A stretch of DNA of 64,000 bases, taken from assembly GCA_012064415.1 (NCBI GenBank), contig SSNU01000126.1, positions 35,642-99,641 of the forward strand, given 5' to 3'. This document shows, piece after piece, positions 11,281 to 22,533 of the stretch (position 1 is the first letter of the stretch; every line of letters begins with the position of its first letter). Both the position numbers and the translations under genes were made by a program. Below the pieces are notes generated by a model, which made no database searches, was not told the origin of the DNA, and saw nothing but the letters and a program-made list of their open reading frames with translations. Source of the DNA: Gyrodactylus bullatarudis. Taxonomy: Eukaryota; Platyhelminthes; Monogenea; Gyrodactylidea; Gyrodactylidae.

Positions 11281-12283
11281 TTTAGACAATTAACCTACTA
11301 GCAGAGTGTGGTAACTGGTAATTACTATATCCATATGAACTCTAACTTGATGGAGATTGTCTTCTCACACCTAAAGCTAATTGACATGAAGATGAGAATT
11401 TCCTATTTTTACAAGAAACTCAATATTTTTATCCAGAAAGTCAGGAAAATATTTATTTTTTGGATTCCACTATGAAATGAGCTGATTAGATTTGAATACA
11501 AAAAAATTTCCGAAAAAAATCTGACCAAAATTGAGCCGTTTTTTGAATTTCGGAAATGTTTCAAATTTCCCCTTTTTCAACTTTAGAATCCAAAATTTTT
11601 ATCGATTTCAAAGATTTGAAGCAGTTAAATATCGATATTCAGGATCAAAATTAGTCCAAGATTTCGAATTTGGCCGTAGAATTTGAGAGAAAATTACTCT
11701 TTCCAAGAAAAAGTTCAATCTCTATATTTTGGATGATTTTCCCTCGTGATTATCGAAAAATTCAAATGGTTCGATTTCTCACCGTAATGACGAATTTCTG
11801 TGAATTCCTGCACGCGAATTCGAAATCTTCGTCTAATTTTGATCCTGAATATCAATAGTTAACTGCTTTAAATCTTCGAAATCGATAAAAAATTTTGATT
11901 TGAAAGTTGAAAAAGTGGAAATTTGAACATTTCCGAAATTCAAAAAACGGCTCAATTTTGGTCAGATTTTTTTCGGAAATTTTTTTGTATTCAAATCTAA
12001 TCAGCTCATTTCATAGTGGAATCCAAAAAATAAATTTTTTCCTGACTTTCTGGATAAAAATATTGAGTTTCTTGTAAAAATAGGAAATTCTCATCTTCAT
12101 GTCAATTAGGTTTAGATGTTAGATATTCGGATAAGCAAGTGTCAATTCCATAAGAGAGTCAAATAATATTCAACTTACGGTGGCAGATCGTCCTTATTAA
12201 GACTCGTCAGCACAGCATAGCCAGGATTCGAACCCAGGTCTTCAACGTTGTGAGGCAACGCTAGTAGGTTAATTGTCTAAAAA
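11281..12283. repeat. Insertion bounded by a 21-22-bp inverted repeat
   Basis: TTAGACAATTAACCTACTAGC at 11282-11302 reappears as its exact reverse complement at 12261-12281. The unit splits the outer family D copy and contains another family D copy (11371-12115) plus tRNA-like sequence (12181-12285). No transposase is visible. Whether the inverted repeat is a true transposon terminus or part of the tRNA-like repeat in two orientations is unclear, because the right copy overlaps that repeat. Confidence 0.45.
11371..12115. repeat. Foldback MITE family D, complete inner copy (745 bp)
   Basis: The left arm starts CTAAAGCTAATTGACATGAA and the right arm ends with its near-perfect complement. The arms are about 240 bp each, and even the centre is partly complementary. 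Frames inside it (for example 11670-11858) are by-products of the repeat and also occur in the 33755-34201 copy. Confidence 0.8.
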
Positions 12284-12285
12284 CA
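12181..12285 (-). repeat. tRNA-like SINE-2 with hammerhead-like core, copy 2
   Basis: Minus strand: a B-box-like T arm CTGGGTTCGAATCCTGG (about 12237-12221) is followed by CTGACGAGTC (12210-12201), an eight-base loop and GGACGATC. CTGACGA with a short GTC/GAC hairpin is the left half of a hammerhead core, but the GAAA has become GATC. The upstream GCCTCACAACGTTG resembles an anticodon arm. The same order of parts occurs at 45485-45720. Confidence 0.5.
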
Positions 12286-12396
12286 CTGTAGTTTCTACAT
12301 GTTGCTTATTTAAAAAACTTTTTTTTTCTGTGAATCCGGAGAAAAATATCAAGGTTTTTGTAAAAAATAGTAAATTCTTCATATCGACTAGCTTTA

Positions 12397-13998
12397 TAAT
12401 AATCTTCTGTGGTTTGAAAAATTCCTCAAGAAGATAAGCAGTGCTGAAACAATCAATGTCTGAGAATTCTTTAGTTTACTCTGAGTTGTACTTTATTTGT
12501 GACTTTTTGTTTGAATTGAGATTATTATTTATGTCTGCATTATCAAACTTTATGTCCCCAAGTCATATTTCAAACTGCTCAATTTTCAATAGAGGTTTAA
12601 TTTATAGTAGTTTTTCCTGTCTCCATTCCTATTTTCTTTTGGAAATAAACTTGAGAGTTTGACTATACATTCACTGAAGAGGGAAAAAAACAAACTGATT
12701 TCGATATAGAAAAATTCTCCAACACTAGCAAAAACTCTTGAGAATTAATAAAATTTCCCAAGCATGAATAAGAATACTGATTTTGGGGAAAAAGTTTACT
12801 ACCTAAAAAATAATAATAATTTGATTATAATTAAAATTTTCATCGAGTGGTGGTTTTTAGCGAATTTAAATTAATTAAACTTTAATGATTTTTACAAAAA
12901 TCTAAATTTTCTCAAAATTTTTAAAGATTCTTTGAAAACAGTAACAAGAGTCACACTTTTACCAATTTAAGTAAAGACAAAAATTGGCATGAATTTCAGC
13001 AATAAGCATTGGATTTTGCAACTGAATATTGGATTACTTATTTTAAGAAAACTCTCACCACAAAATAACATAGCGGATTCGAATTGATCTCTTGCACAAA
13101 AAATGCTTCTTTAGTAAAACAGAGAGCTCTGAAATGAATAATGAACAGGTGTACAAATAAAACCAATTCTTTTGATAGGGACCTAACAACTTTCGGCTAA
13201 AATAGAGTGGAGTAGCGTTCGATTGACCAAGTATGTTTTGTTCAATTAAAATTACAAATTTAAATAATGCTCTCTGAATAAATAGAGTTGTTTACTAAGC
13301 AATGTTTCTCTTTTCTAAATTTGTACCAGTATTCTTGAATTAAAAATGTCCATTATTGTTGAAAAAAACTGACGTTAATAAGCCATCAGTTGACGTGAAT
13401 AATGTGTTTTTCTGTTAGAGAAATGAAAAAATAACGAGTTTTTTAAACAATGTATCTAAAATTTTTCCACAATTGAAAGAGATGTGTTGGAGAGAAATTC
13501 CATTTTAGGAATGGAAAAAGATTAAAAACTAAGCCAGTGATTTGTAATATTTTGCTATGTATAATTTTCCTCCTGCATAAACAAATATAAATAACAAAAT
13601 TGACAAGACTACCGAATAATATAAGTAATTTCCAAACTTGAGAAACTAAACATAATCCTGTCGTGCGTCATCTTTCACAATAAAAGCAATTTACAAGCAA
13701 AAAAGGGAGTAAATAGATTTCTTTCATTATTTTCGGCTTATTCAGATTAGAGTGTATAACTATAATCGCATATGAAATATAATTAGCAATTTCATAATTG
13801 TTTATACATGATGTAATAATTACTTTTATAGGAAAAATCATAAGAAATAATTTATTACTAATTTTCTTTATCTGTCTTTACCGGAGGGAAGATTCAATTT
13901 GAATAATGAGAAAGATTCACAGGCTCAATGAACGGTTCAAAAACACGAGACCATAAAGAAGATCCCTAATAGAGATTCCCCATGAAGAAGGTGTTCAA
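12397..13998. other. Intergenic; nothing recognised
   Basis: 1.6 kb without a supported gene. A 73-codon frame at 12441-12662 has no domain. No repeat match was found apart from the flanking foldback elements. Confidence 0.4.
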
Positions 13999-14512
13999 CT
14001 AAAGTTGGTTGATATGAAGTTGGGAATCTAGGATTTTTACAGAAATCTCAATTTTCGAATTTGTTAAAGATTTTTTGGAATCCTACTCATGTTGCCCACT
14101 TTTACCATTTGAAGAAAAAAACTTATTTTTATAAAAAATATAGTCATTTTTCAAATTCTTTTTTGGCGCCAGAGTCCCATTTTTTCGAATTTTGAGCTGA
14201 AATTTTTTGTTGATTTGAAAGTGCGAGGCTGATCGGAAGAGTTTTTTTAGGATCAAGATTAGACAAGAAAGCTGAATAGGACCGTCAAATTATCGACAGT
14301 TTCCCCATTTTCGAGAGAATTTGAATTATCGAAATTTCATTGATTTTCAAGTAGTGAAACTGATCAAAAAATCGAAATTCCGCTCCCAAACGATAATGTG
14401 ATTATCCATAAGATCAGATTCAAAAAAATCTTTAACAAATTCGAATTCTTGATGAAAAAATCGTGATTTTGTAAAAATCATAGATTCTCAACTTTATATC
14501 AATTAGCTTTAC
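13999..14512. repeat. Foldback MITE family D, copy with divergent subfamily ends
   Basis: It begins CTAAAGTTGGTTGATATGAA and ends with the complement of that terminus near 14512; the arms pair through most of their length. The subfamily is also present at 37842, 42412, 54260 and 59865, and is recognisable from TTTTTTGGAATCCTACTCAT near 14080. Confidence 0.75.
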
Positions 14513-15261
14513 TAAGGAGTATTTGCCAGACATTATGCTTTTAAGATTTAAGATTTAATTATGAACGCAAATCCCGAAATTCTCTTATTCTTATAAAATC
14601 TCTTCGTCAAATGATGTTTCCTTTGAAAAAAATAACACACAAAAATTTGAATTTCTATAACTGCTCGGCACATTTTTTGATTTCTCCTAGAAAATCTGGT
14701 TTCGAATTTGATATTTATAAAAAAAAGAATTGTTTCATTTCAAACAATATTATTCAATAAGGTTCCCATCCGCAGAGCCCATAGACGAGTAATACTAAAG
14801 TATATTATCAAACTCTAGTATCAGGGTATTAGACTAGAAAATTTTGAATCATTTATCAAATGTCAATTCTGTAAAGGATCTATAAGAAACTTGGTCGATT
14901 TCTGTAAATTGGCACTACAATCTGGTATAATTCAAGATTAACTATTGATTTTCCATAGGATTTTTGTCATCACCACTAATCGACAAAAAAACAGTTGACA
15001 AATGATTTTTTTATTCTGAGGAAAAAAAACTTTGTTTGATTCTTGAAGGGAGGGATTTCATCTCTGAGAGATCAATGAATTAAAATTATATTTGATAATT
15101 TTCTTGAACAATTTTTCCTCCTTAGATCTTTTTTCAGTGCACTGTAAATCTATAGATATATGTATATTTTTAACAGAGAACCTCTCACTGGAGCCTTTCT
15201 TTTTTCTTACCTTCGAGTCAAAAAACAAAGTCTTACATCAGTCTCTTCTAATGCTTTGATA
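14513..15261. other. Intergenic; a stray Tc1-like terminus only
   Basis: No gene. CAGTGCACTGTA at about 15136-15147 resembles the terminus of the element at 17991-19231 but has no partner nearby. Confidence 0.35.
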
Positions 15262-15263
15262 TA

Positions 15264-16807
15264 TAGTGGTAGAAAAAATAAAAGTATTCACTAGAAATTG
15301 TCTCTAAATCACTTATTAAAAGTTATTGAAAATGGAAAGATGACCCATTCGATAGAGAATATTCGTTTCTATCAGAAATTACTTTTACTCGTACAAAGAG
15401 TTCATTCATATTTTCATAAATACAAATTTACAATATTTCATTAAATTTCAAAACGAAAAATTAAAAGTATTCACTTTTATTTTGTAAAATCTCCCCTACC
15501 AAGTACAACATTTAAGCACCTTTTTGACATGGAATCATACAAATTTTCTATTATTTCTTTTGGGATTGATTTCCACTCTTCATTGATTCTTTGAACTAGT
15601 TCTTGCCTATTTGAATATACTCTCCCTTGGGAATAGACTTTTTGAGATAAAATTCCCCACAAGTTTTCAATCGGATTCAAGTCGGGGCTCCTAGCTGGCC
15701 ATGACAAAATCTGTATCTCATTATCATCAAACCATGTTCTAGTTGATGCTGATCGATGACAGGGAGCATTATCTTGCTGGAATATCATCTCGCACTTATG
15801 AATTTCCTCCTTAAAGGGTAATAGCTGATCCTCAAGCAATTTCTGATATGAATTTGAATTAAGCTTCTCATCAATAACGACAAGATTTCCAGTTCCTTGC
15901 TTTGTGATAAACCCCCAAACCATTACATTGCCTCCACCAAATCCTCGTTTGATTTTAGTAGGTCTAGGTAGAGACTTGTCAATCCAACAAGAAGAAAGGC
16001 CATCAGGTCCATCCAAATTGAATTTTTTCTCATCTGAAAACATGATTTTACTCCAATCTTGGTTTTGGACAATTTTATCATGAGCCCACTGGTATCTCGA
16101 TTCCCTATCCTTGATACTTAGATTAGGAACCCTTTTTGGTCTTCCCCAATAGATATTAGGATTAGTATTCAAATAATTTTGAACTGTTCTAATGCTGACA
16201 TTCAATTTAAGCTCAGCTTTTATTTGAGAAGCTGTTGCTTTTTTCTTGATGGCTAGATTGACAATTTTTTTAATCAGGCAATTGGGTATGGATCTCTTTC
16301 GGCCTCGCTTTTTCGGATTTAGCTTCTTTTGTTTGACTGAAAACAAATTATTAACAGTTCTACATGAGCATCCGATTATTTTAGCTATCTTCCGATTGCT
16401 TGAGCCATCTTGTTTTAATTTGTTGACAAAATCTCTATCACAGCCTCTCAGCTTCGAAAATTTCAATTTTTTAACGAACATTTTTGAACTATGTTTAGTT
16501 TATTGGCGATAATATATTTGAATGTACTGTGTAAGAGATATAATGAAAATTCAGAATTCAAAGTCTAATTCTAACTGGGAAAAAAGGTGATTGAAACTGA
16601 ATACTTTTAATTTTTCGTTTTGAAATTTAATGAAATATTGTAAATTTGTATTTATGAAAATATGAATGAACTCTTTGTACGAGTAAAAGTAATTTCTGAT
16701 AGAAACGAATATTCTCTATCGAATGGGTCATCTTTCCATTTTCAATAACTTTTAATAAGTGATTTAGAGACAATTTCTAGTGAATACTTTTATTTTTTCT
16801 ACCACTA
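15264..16807 (-). mobile_element. Tc1 transposon, 1,544 bp, complete with IR/DR termini
   Basis: TA dinucleotides (15262-15263 and 16808-16809) flank long inverted repeats of about 215 bp beginning TAGTGGTAGAAAAAATAAAA on the left and ending with the complement on the right. Each inverted repeat carries the motif AAAAGTATTCACT twice, at its outer tip (about 15280) and its inner end (about 15463). This is the IR/DR layout of some Tc1 elements, where both direct repeats bind transposase. The arms are nearly identical, and the transposase frame between them is unbroken. The element is likely young. Confidence 0.93.
15477..16481 (-). CDS. Tc1-family transposase, apparently intact (334 aa)
   Basis: A single uninterrupted frame from ATG at 16481 to the stop at 15477-15479, a normal length for Tc1 transposases (about 340). 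Residues 1 to about 120 form the paired helix-turn-helix DNA-binding region, with the basic linker NPKKRGRKRS between the two helical parts, which may also serve in nuclear import. The catalytic domain shows MFSDEKKFNLDGPDG (first D), the glycine box GGGNVMVWGF, QQDNAPCHR (second D) and SPDLNPIENLWG (E). Exactly 34 residues separate the second D from the E: a DD34E triad. It would cut and paste the surrounding element at TA sites. A related, truncated copy lies near 34850-35440. Confidence 0.95.
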   Translation of the reverse strand: MFVKKLKFSKLRGCDRDFVNKLKQDGSSNRKIAKIIGCSCRTVNNLFSVKQKKLNPKKRGRKRSIPNCLIKKIVNLAIKKKATASQIKAELKLNVSIRTVQNYLNTNPNIYWGRPKRVPNLSIKDRESRYQWAHDKIVQNQDWSKIMFSDEKKFNLDGPDGLSSCWIDKSLPRPTKIKRGFGGGNVMVWGFITKQGTGNLVVIDEKLNSNSYQKLLEDQLLPFKEEIHKCEMIFQQDNAPCHRSASTRTWFDDNEIQILSWPARSPDLNPIENLWGILSQKVYSQGRVYSNRQELVQRINEEWKSIPKEIIENLYDSMSKRCLNVVLGRGDFTK

Positions 16808-17988
16808 TATTTTTCATGTATTAAATTTTTATCAAACTTTCTCTATAGCAACATATTGAGAAACTAAACTGTTGGATAAGACCTATAGTTTATACCTTCA
16901 ACGTTTATTTATTGTAATTTAATATGATATGGTTTCAGACCGGCCTCTACTCTTCTGATAAATTAACAACTTGAGGATAAGCCCATAAAATGTTTGCATT
17001 CTGATTTCATATTATTTTATTCCAAATTCAAGTTTAAGGAAATCTAAAATGAGTTCTTATCTTCTAAATAGTTTCAGTATCGCCTTCTGAATTAAACATT
17101 CATATCTAAAATATATAGATCATGTACGAATAAAAAATGATGGTTTTTTCAAGTTCCAACCAACCAGAATCAAGCTTGGGAGCTAAACCATATTACAATT
17201 TAATTTTAACTTGCACCGAGTAACGAATTAAAATCATTATTTGATTTACTGTGAGACATCTATGACTACTATTTGGTCTGAGAATTTATATTCAACTAAT
17301 AATGGGAAATAAAATTTGTAACCATTGGTTTATTAATCAACAACCATATCCTAATTGACTTTCTGCAAAGTACACAACAAATGGCTCTGATAGATTTTTA
17401 ATTAGATAGAAATTATCCAGAATATTTCACCCTAAACACACACAGAGAGTATAATTAATAATTATAATTATTAAATATTCATGGAAACGATTGCATTTGT
17501 ATGATAGAGAACTGCTGACACTGTAGATTCTTTATTCGCGTAAAACAACGAAACTAAATTCTACAGATCGAGTTAACAAACTCAGCATAATTTCTTAATC
17601 AAAATATCTTTTGAGCATTATTTAAGTTCTATTTTTAAGCAAGTTTCATTCATTATAATTATAATGGTCCATTAGTTTCTCTGATTACATCACCCTTTCA
17701 CGAGAATATTTTGGATACTATGAGGATTAGTTGAATCAAATTGACGAATTATAATTTACTAATTAGTAGCAATTTGAAAAAGACCAGGATGCGATCAAAA
17801 GCGGAAAAATATCTGATTTGTTCCTTTCATCAAAAAAATCATTCCCAACTCTTTATTATTACTGAGCCCTGATCGTTATTTTAATGATCACAGATTCCGC
17901 CAAGGAATTTCTACGTCAATGATATGAAATAATAAACGATGAATTTGACATAAACAAGAAATATAGTGATTCACTATGCAAAACTAGG
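16808..17988. other. Intergenic; nothing recognised
   Basis: 1.2 kb of AT-rich sequence without a supported frame, RNA gene or repeat match. Confidence 0.4.
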
Positions 17989-17990
17989 TA

Positions 17991-19231
17991 CAGTGCACTG
18001 CGAAACTCATGGATATCAGAAAATAAGACGTATCAAGAGTCGATAATCATACTATTAATTTTTCGTAAGGATTTCAAAAATCGAATCAGATTTAACCATT
18101 AGTCATTATTTAGGGCGGGAAATCAAAATGAATTCAAAAAAGATCAAAAACTCGGTAATTTTAAGACTTAAAAGCCAGATAAAGATATTTCAACTAAAAA
18201 TAACAAATTATATTTTAACTCTTCACAAATTCTCTGACATTAAACTGCAAAGGAATGATCGAAATAGGGATTTTTCTAAAATTCTAAAATTCATGAATAA
18301 ATTGAATATTAATTTGGAAACGAATGAAAAATTGGAATCCGCTGTAGAATTTGGAACAAGTCAAGTTTTTAAAATTCTCAAAAAGATCATTTTTGAGAAA
18401 AGTTATTGCAATTAAGGACGTTGAACTTCTCTTTACGAATTCAATGATTTCACATTTATTCGGCAATTCGAAGCTGAATTTCGGAAAAATGAAAGGTTAC
18501 TGCATGAAAAAAGTTGCAATAGTAAGAAAATCTAATAAAGAATGATTTCTCAAACATTTATTCAAGAAAAAATTGATGGATCTTAAAGAAAACCACAATT
18601 GAGCTCAAATGGCCTGAATCAATGTTCGAAGTGCAAATCTCATCGAGACTCCAAATGATAGTCAACTAAAAACTGATCTATACTTAATAATTTTCCCCAA
18701 AAATGAAAATAATCTACATTTTGATACAGAAAAAAATAAAAGTAAATAAAAATAAGAAAGTCGATTTCAACGAAAAAGGATTTTTAAGATGATCTTTAAT
18801 AACTTTGACTAGAATCTATCAAAATGAATGAAATTTTCAATTATTACCAGAGAATAGTGTGTTGATTATGATTCAAAAATTACTTTTGAGTCTATTCACA
18901 CACACTAGTGAGAATATTAAAATAATCCTCATCTCGAGATCTGTATAAACGAATTCAAGTAGAATATTGAATCATTTAAACAAATCAATAAATTTCAATG
19001 CTTTAAAATTAACTATCAAATTAAAAAAAATCAAAATTTTATAAATTTTTTTATATGAATACCTGAATATTTTTCAAATTCTTCAATCAACCCTCTAAAT
19101 CTTTTATTACGCATTCAAAGGCTAAAAAAATTAACTAATCATTTAATTGAGCGTATTTCGTGGGGTTATCTATCGATCATTTATTAAAAAAGATGATAAT
19201 TTTCCGAATCAATGAGTTTCGCAGTGCACTG
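17991..19231. mobile_element. Tc1/mariner-type element, 1,241 bp, no intact transposase
   Basis: Perfect 20-bp termini CAGTGCACTGCGAAACTCAT (left) and its reverse complement (right, ending at 19231) are flanked by TA on both sides (17989-17990, 19232-19233). CAGTGC-type tips and a TA target are Tc1 hallmarks. The size would suit a transposase, but the longest frame (plus, 18128-18415, 95 aa, lysine-rich) shows no DDE motif. It is either a decayed autonomous copy or a non-autonomous element with unrelated filler. Confidence 0.75.
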
Positions 19232-19233
19232 TA

Positions 19234-20947
19234 ATAAAACATCCTCAGAAACATTATTCAAAAATAAATATATATTCAAGAGTGGATGCGTGAAAAAATT
19301 TTGGCATTTTTAAAAAATATATGTTTGTTTGAATCTTGAGAGGATGTTCCAGTGGCCATTATTGTATCATGAGAATGTGTTTTGGATACACTTTAAACAC
19401 GTGCAAAAGATCTTGGTAACCATTGAATATAAATTTTTCTCTTATATATTTAAGAACTGAGAATATGCATCTTTTACATTTGAGCAGAGTTTTTTTTAAT
19501 TCCTTTACTAACTCAGTATAGAATAATCTCAAGTTTTTTTATTGAAGAGTTTTCATGTAAATAGTAATAAAACCTAGGATAGCAATCGCTTATAGGTACA
19601 GTAAATCTTGAATTTTTTTAATTTTTCAGGTTTTCTTGGTTCAAACTAGATTCTGTCTTCATTATTGCCTTTGATTAAAATAGGATTACATATTTATCTT
19701 CGTTTTTAATTGAGCACAGTTAAAATTCTAACTTTATACGACCAGTTTGTTCTGTTGAGGCAGTGCACATTAAACTTTTCGTAAAAATTCAAATTCGAAT
19801 AAAAACCAATAAATTAAAAAAAATAATATTTATGCAAAACTACCCTCTCTTTTGTCGTAAAACCTGGATTTTTAATGATCTTGTGATAACAAGTTTATCA
19901 AAAAAAATTTTACGTGACTTTAGACTATCAAAGATTACCGAGTAACAAGTTTAACAAACTATTCCGTTAGTCTACACCTGATAGAATCAAGAGTAACAAG
20001 ATTAAAGGTAACATATTTATGATTAAACAAACCACTACCATTGATAGGCATTTTATAGTGAAAGATTAAGAAAGGTTATTATTATCGAAGTTTAATTTTA
20101 GAGATTTAAAATTATGACCAAAACTTTCTCTCTAGTAACGATATAACGACTCACATTTGCTATTTAAAATTCCAGGATAAAGAGTCAGTGTTAATGTGGG
20201 GGCACCTTGAAATCTTCTTGTGGAATCGCCAGCTTAGTTCAACAGATAAGAATCAACTTTAACTAAGATTCGTATACAAGTTTTTTCTTATAGTCAAGCT
20301 CAAGATTAACATTATTCTTATTTGGTAAATTTGTTGAATTGTAATCTCTGAATTTGATTGGTTATAAATATTTCCCAATAGATTTCTCCTCTGAAGAACG
20401 GAAAGTTTTACAGAATATAAAATTATTCATAGTTGATAAACACGAAAAATAATTATTTTCATGAATCTTTTGCTAACAATCTGATTTTTCGATCTTGTTT
20501 TTCATATTTAACATTCATACTTTTGAAAATTTTCAAGATTCCGAAATTCAAATGAAGAGTTAATGTTAGCGGATAACTTGTTTATAGAAATTTCAAACGC
20601 CTTAAACAGATGTAAATACAAGGCTTACATGCCAAGATTGAAAAGAGCCTCAATCAAATAATCAGTCAACAAGATTGGAAAAATGGCTCGTTTTTAATTG
20701 AAAATCTTGTAATCTGGTAACTTTTGAGAAAATTTTAAGCCTTAATTTTTTAAACTAATCTAATTATTTTTTCTCGAAATCTTGATAACCAACTATAGAA
20801 TGTGAGGAGATGCATTTATGCCAATCATAATCATTAAAGTCATGTAAGAATTCAGTTTTCAGCTAAATTTGAGATTTTTGGGTTTGATAAAAATGTTGTT
20901 CACTGTGGTTTTTTTCAGTTTAACTCACTAGACTACTTGCTGTTATT
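19234..20947. other. Intergenic; nothing recognised
   Basis: 1.7 kb with no supported gene and no match to the repeat families noted here. Confidence 0.4.
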
Positions 20948-21136
20948 ATTGTTATGGACTATGGGCTATGGGTATTGGGCAAGTAAGAAGAGTAGACGGA
21001 TTGGGCTGTGACTTTATTAAGTTGGGCGAACCATAATATCTGGCTACATGGGTAACAAGATAAACAACAGATTAATAATACAAATCATATAGGTCTTTTA
21101 AAGGATATACTTGGCGTAAATTCAAACACCACAACA
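20948..21136. repeat. Direct repeat, copy 1
   Basis: About 95% identical to 21444-21616 and in the same orientation, 307 bp apart. This copy has an extra 7-bp unit (CTATGGG duplicated near 20960) and an extra stretch near 21050. Less AT-rich than its surroundings. No coding potential. Confidence 0.85.
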
Positions 21137-21443
21137 CCTTTCCTCTCGAAAGTTAAAAGATTAATCAATATAGTTGAGCTCTCATTTCCCTTGATTTTCA
21201 GCCTTTGAATGATTTGGGCGTCTAGTTTTATTGGGATTATAAAATGCTCCCTCGTCACCTTCCTTCGTGATCGTTCCTATTTCTTTAATGAGAGCAAATA
21301 AGGAAGTTCATGGAAGCCATTTTTGTTAATGGGTTTGACAGATGGCATGGAGTCTTTATTGGATCAAATCGAGGTATCATAGTATCATCTCACTCTTCTC
21401 TGTAGTTGAAATCATTGTCAAGATTCTGATTGACCATGTCGCC

Positions 21444-21616
21444 ATTGTTATGGACTATGGGTATTGGGCAAGTAAGAAGAGTAGACGGATTGGGCTGGGA
21501 CTTTATTAAGTTGGGCGAACCATAATACCTAGATCATGGGTAAACAACAGATTAATAATACAAATCATATAGGTCTTTTAAAGTATATACTTGGCGTATA
21601 TTCAAACACCACAACA
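21444..21616. repeat. Direct repeat, copy 2
   Basis: Second copy of the unit at 20948-21136; both run from ATTGTTATGGACTATGGG to CAAACACCACAACA. The 307-bp spacer (21137-21443) has no terminal motifs, so I favour local duplication over a solo-LTR pair. Confidence 0.85.
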
Positions 21617-21954
21617 ATTATAGAATTTAGTATCCAGAAAGATTTGGCACATTTTTTCAAAGATGGAAAATCATCTCACGTCATGATGGCATCGATGGAT
21701 GTTACCATTATGCTTCTTTTCATTAGTACTCTTGTGTATTTTTAACAAACTTTACTACTTAATGAGGGATTCATTAAGAGCATTAATAGATGAGTACGTT
21801 AGACTCTTACAAATTGCCTGATATTTATGTCAAATTATGATTCAGTATTGGAATAATGTTAAAAAGTTTTGGATTTTTAACCCTTGATGTCACATTGTTC
21901 CACCAGTGGAACACAGCACTTTCTCAAACGATAATTTGAACTGAAAGATACTTA

Positions 21955-22116
21955 ACCCTTTCGGTGCCGATGGAATATATGTCAATTTTCCAATTTTTTT
22001 GAACTTTTACTAGTTTGATAGGTTTCTGGACCAATTAAAGTTTAAATTGAAGCCGACAATGTGAACTTGCATTAGTAATATTTTTGGCCAAATAACTTGG
22101 TATCTTCATAGCTAAA
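21955..22116. repeat. Repeat family R1, copy 1
   Basis: It starts ACCCTTTCGGTGCCGATGGA and contains GACCAATTAAAGTTTAA and GTGAACTTGC. Related copies lie at 38778-38890 (same strand) and 44268-44455 (opposite strand). No frame. Confidence 0.6.
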
Positions 22117-22533
22117 TTATAAAAATTCTTTAAATTTAAATAAAATTTTTCCGTGAAATTTCCACATATAATTTTGATAATAATGATGTGTGAGATCTAA
22201 AAAAACTGAAAATTCGTTTACAATCCCTTGCATAGTCGTGCATTGCCCATTTTCCCTAAATTCTCTTGTATGCATATTGGATTCTATTACTGTTTTCATT
22301 TTAAAACCCTTTATCAGCAAAAAAGATATTCAAAAATTTTTTGAAGGCGTAGTAAAAATTCATTGAAAATCCAGCGGCTTTTTTTAAAAAATTCTGATTT
22401 TTAAACTTGAATATTATCACGGACAAGCATTTTGATACTTGATCTCATATAAAATAATGTTAATTAGTCATTGTCGTTCGAGTAGGTTTTTAAAGTAGTT
22501 TGAAACATTTGTCACATCTCTACTGCTCGATAG
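22117..22533 (-). repeat. hAT-like non-autonomous element (family R2), copy 1, one end missing
   Basis: Homologous in the opposite orientation to 54562-54969. Its intact end (22533) reads TAGAGATGTGACAAATG on the minus strand, matching TAGAGATACAACAAATT of the other copy. The other terminus is lost where family R1 begins. Both copies contain a short related frame with the segment NY-x-WKFHGK, which may be a remnant of an old coding region; no domain is recognised. Confidence 0.6.

Larger units (their letters stand above)
10840..12396. repeat. Foldback MITE family D, interrupted copy (outer element)
   Basis: The left end CTAAACCTAATTGACATAAG (10840) and the right end near 12396 (reverse complement of CTAGTTGACAT-type termini) belong to the long-inverted-repeat family best seen at 46862-47571. 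The internal arms (10880-11270) are complementary to each other. At 11281 the element is interrupted by a separate unit ending at 12283, which itself contains another family D copy. Family D occurs at least nine more times here, with terminal consensus CTAAAGCTARTTGAYATGA. Confidence 0.65.

Noticed and set aside
11670..11858. 62-codon frame inside a foldback repeat, also seen at 33714-33902
   Set aside because: Its recurrence follows from the repeat. It has no domain and sits in the partly palindromic centre.
21953..21980. piggyBac-like end (TTAACCC followed by TTCGGTGCC)
   Set aside because: The other R1 copies do not keep TTAA, and no matching GGGTTAA end was found.
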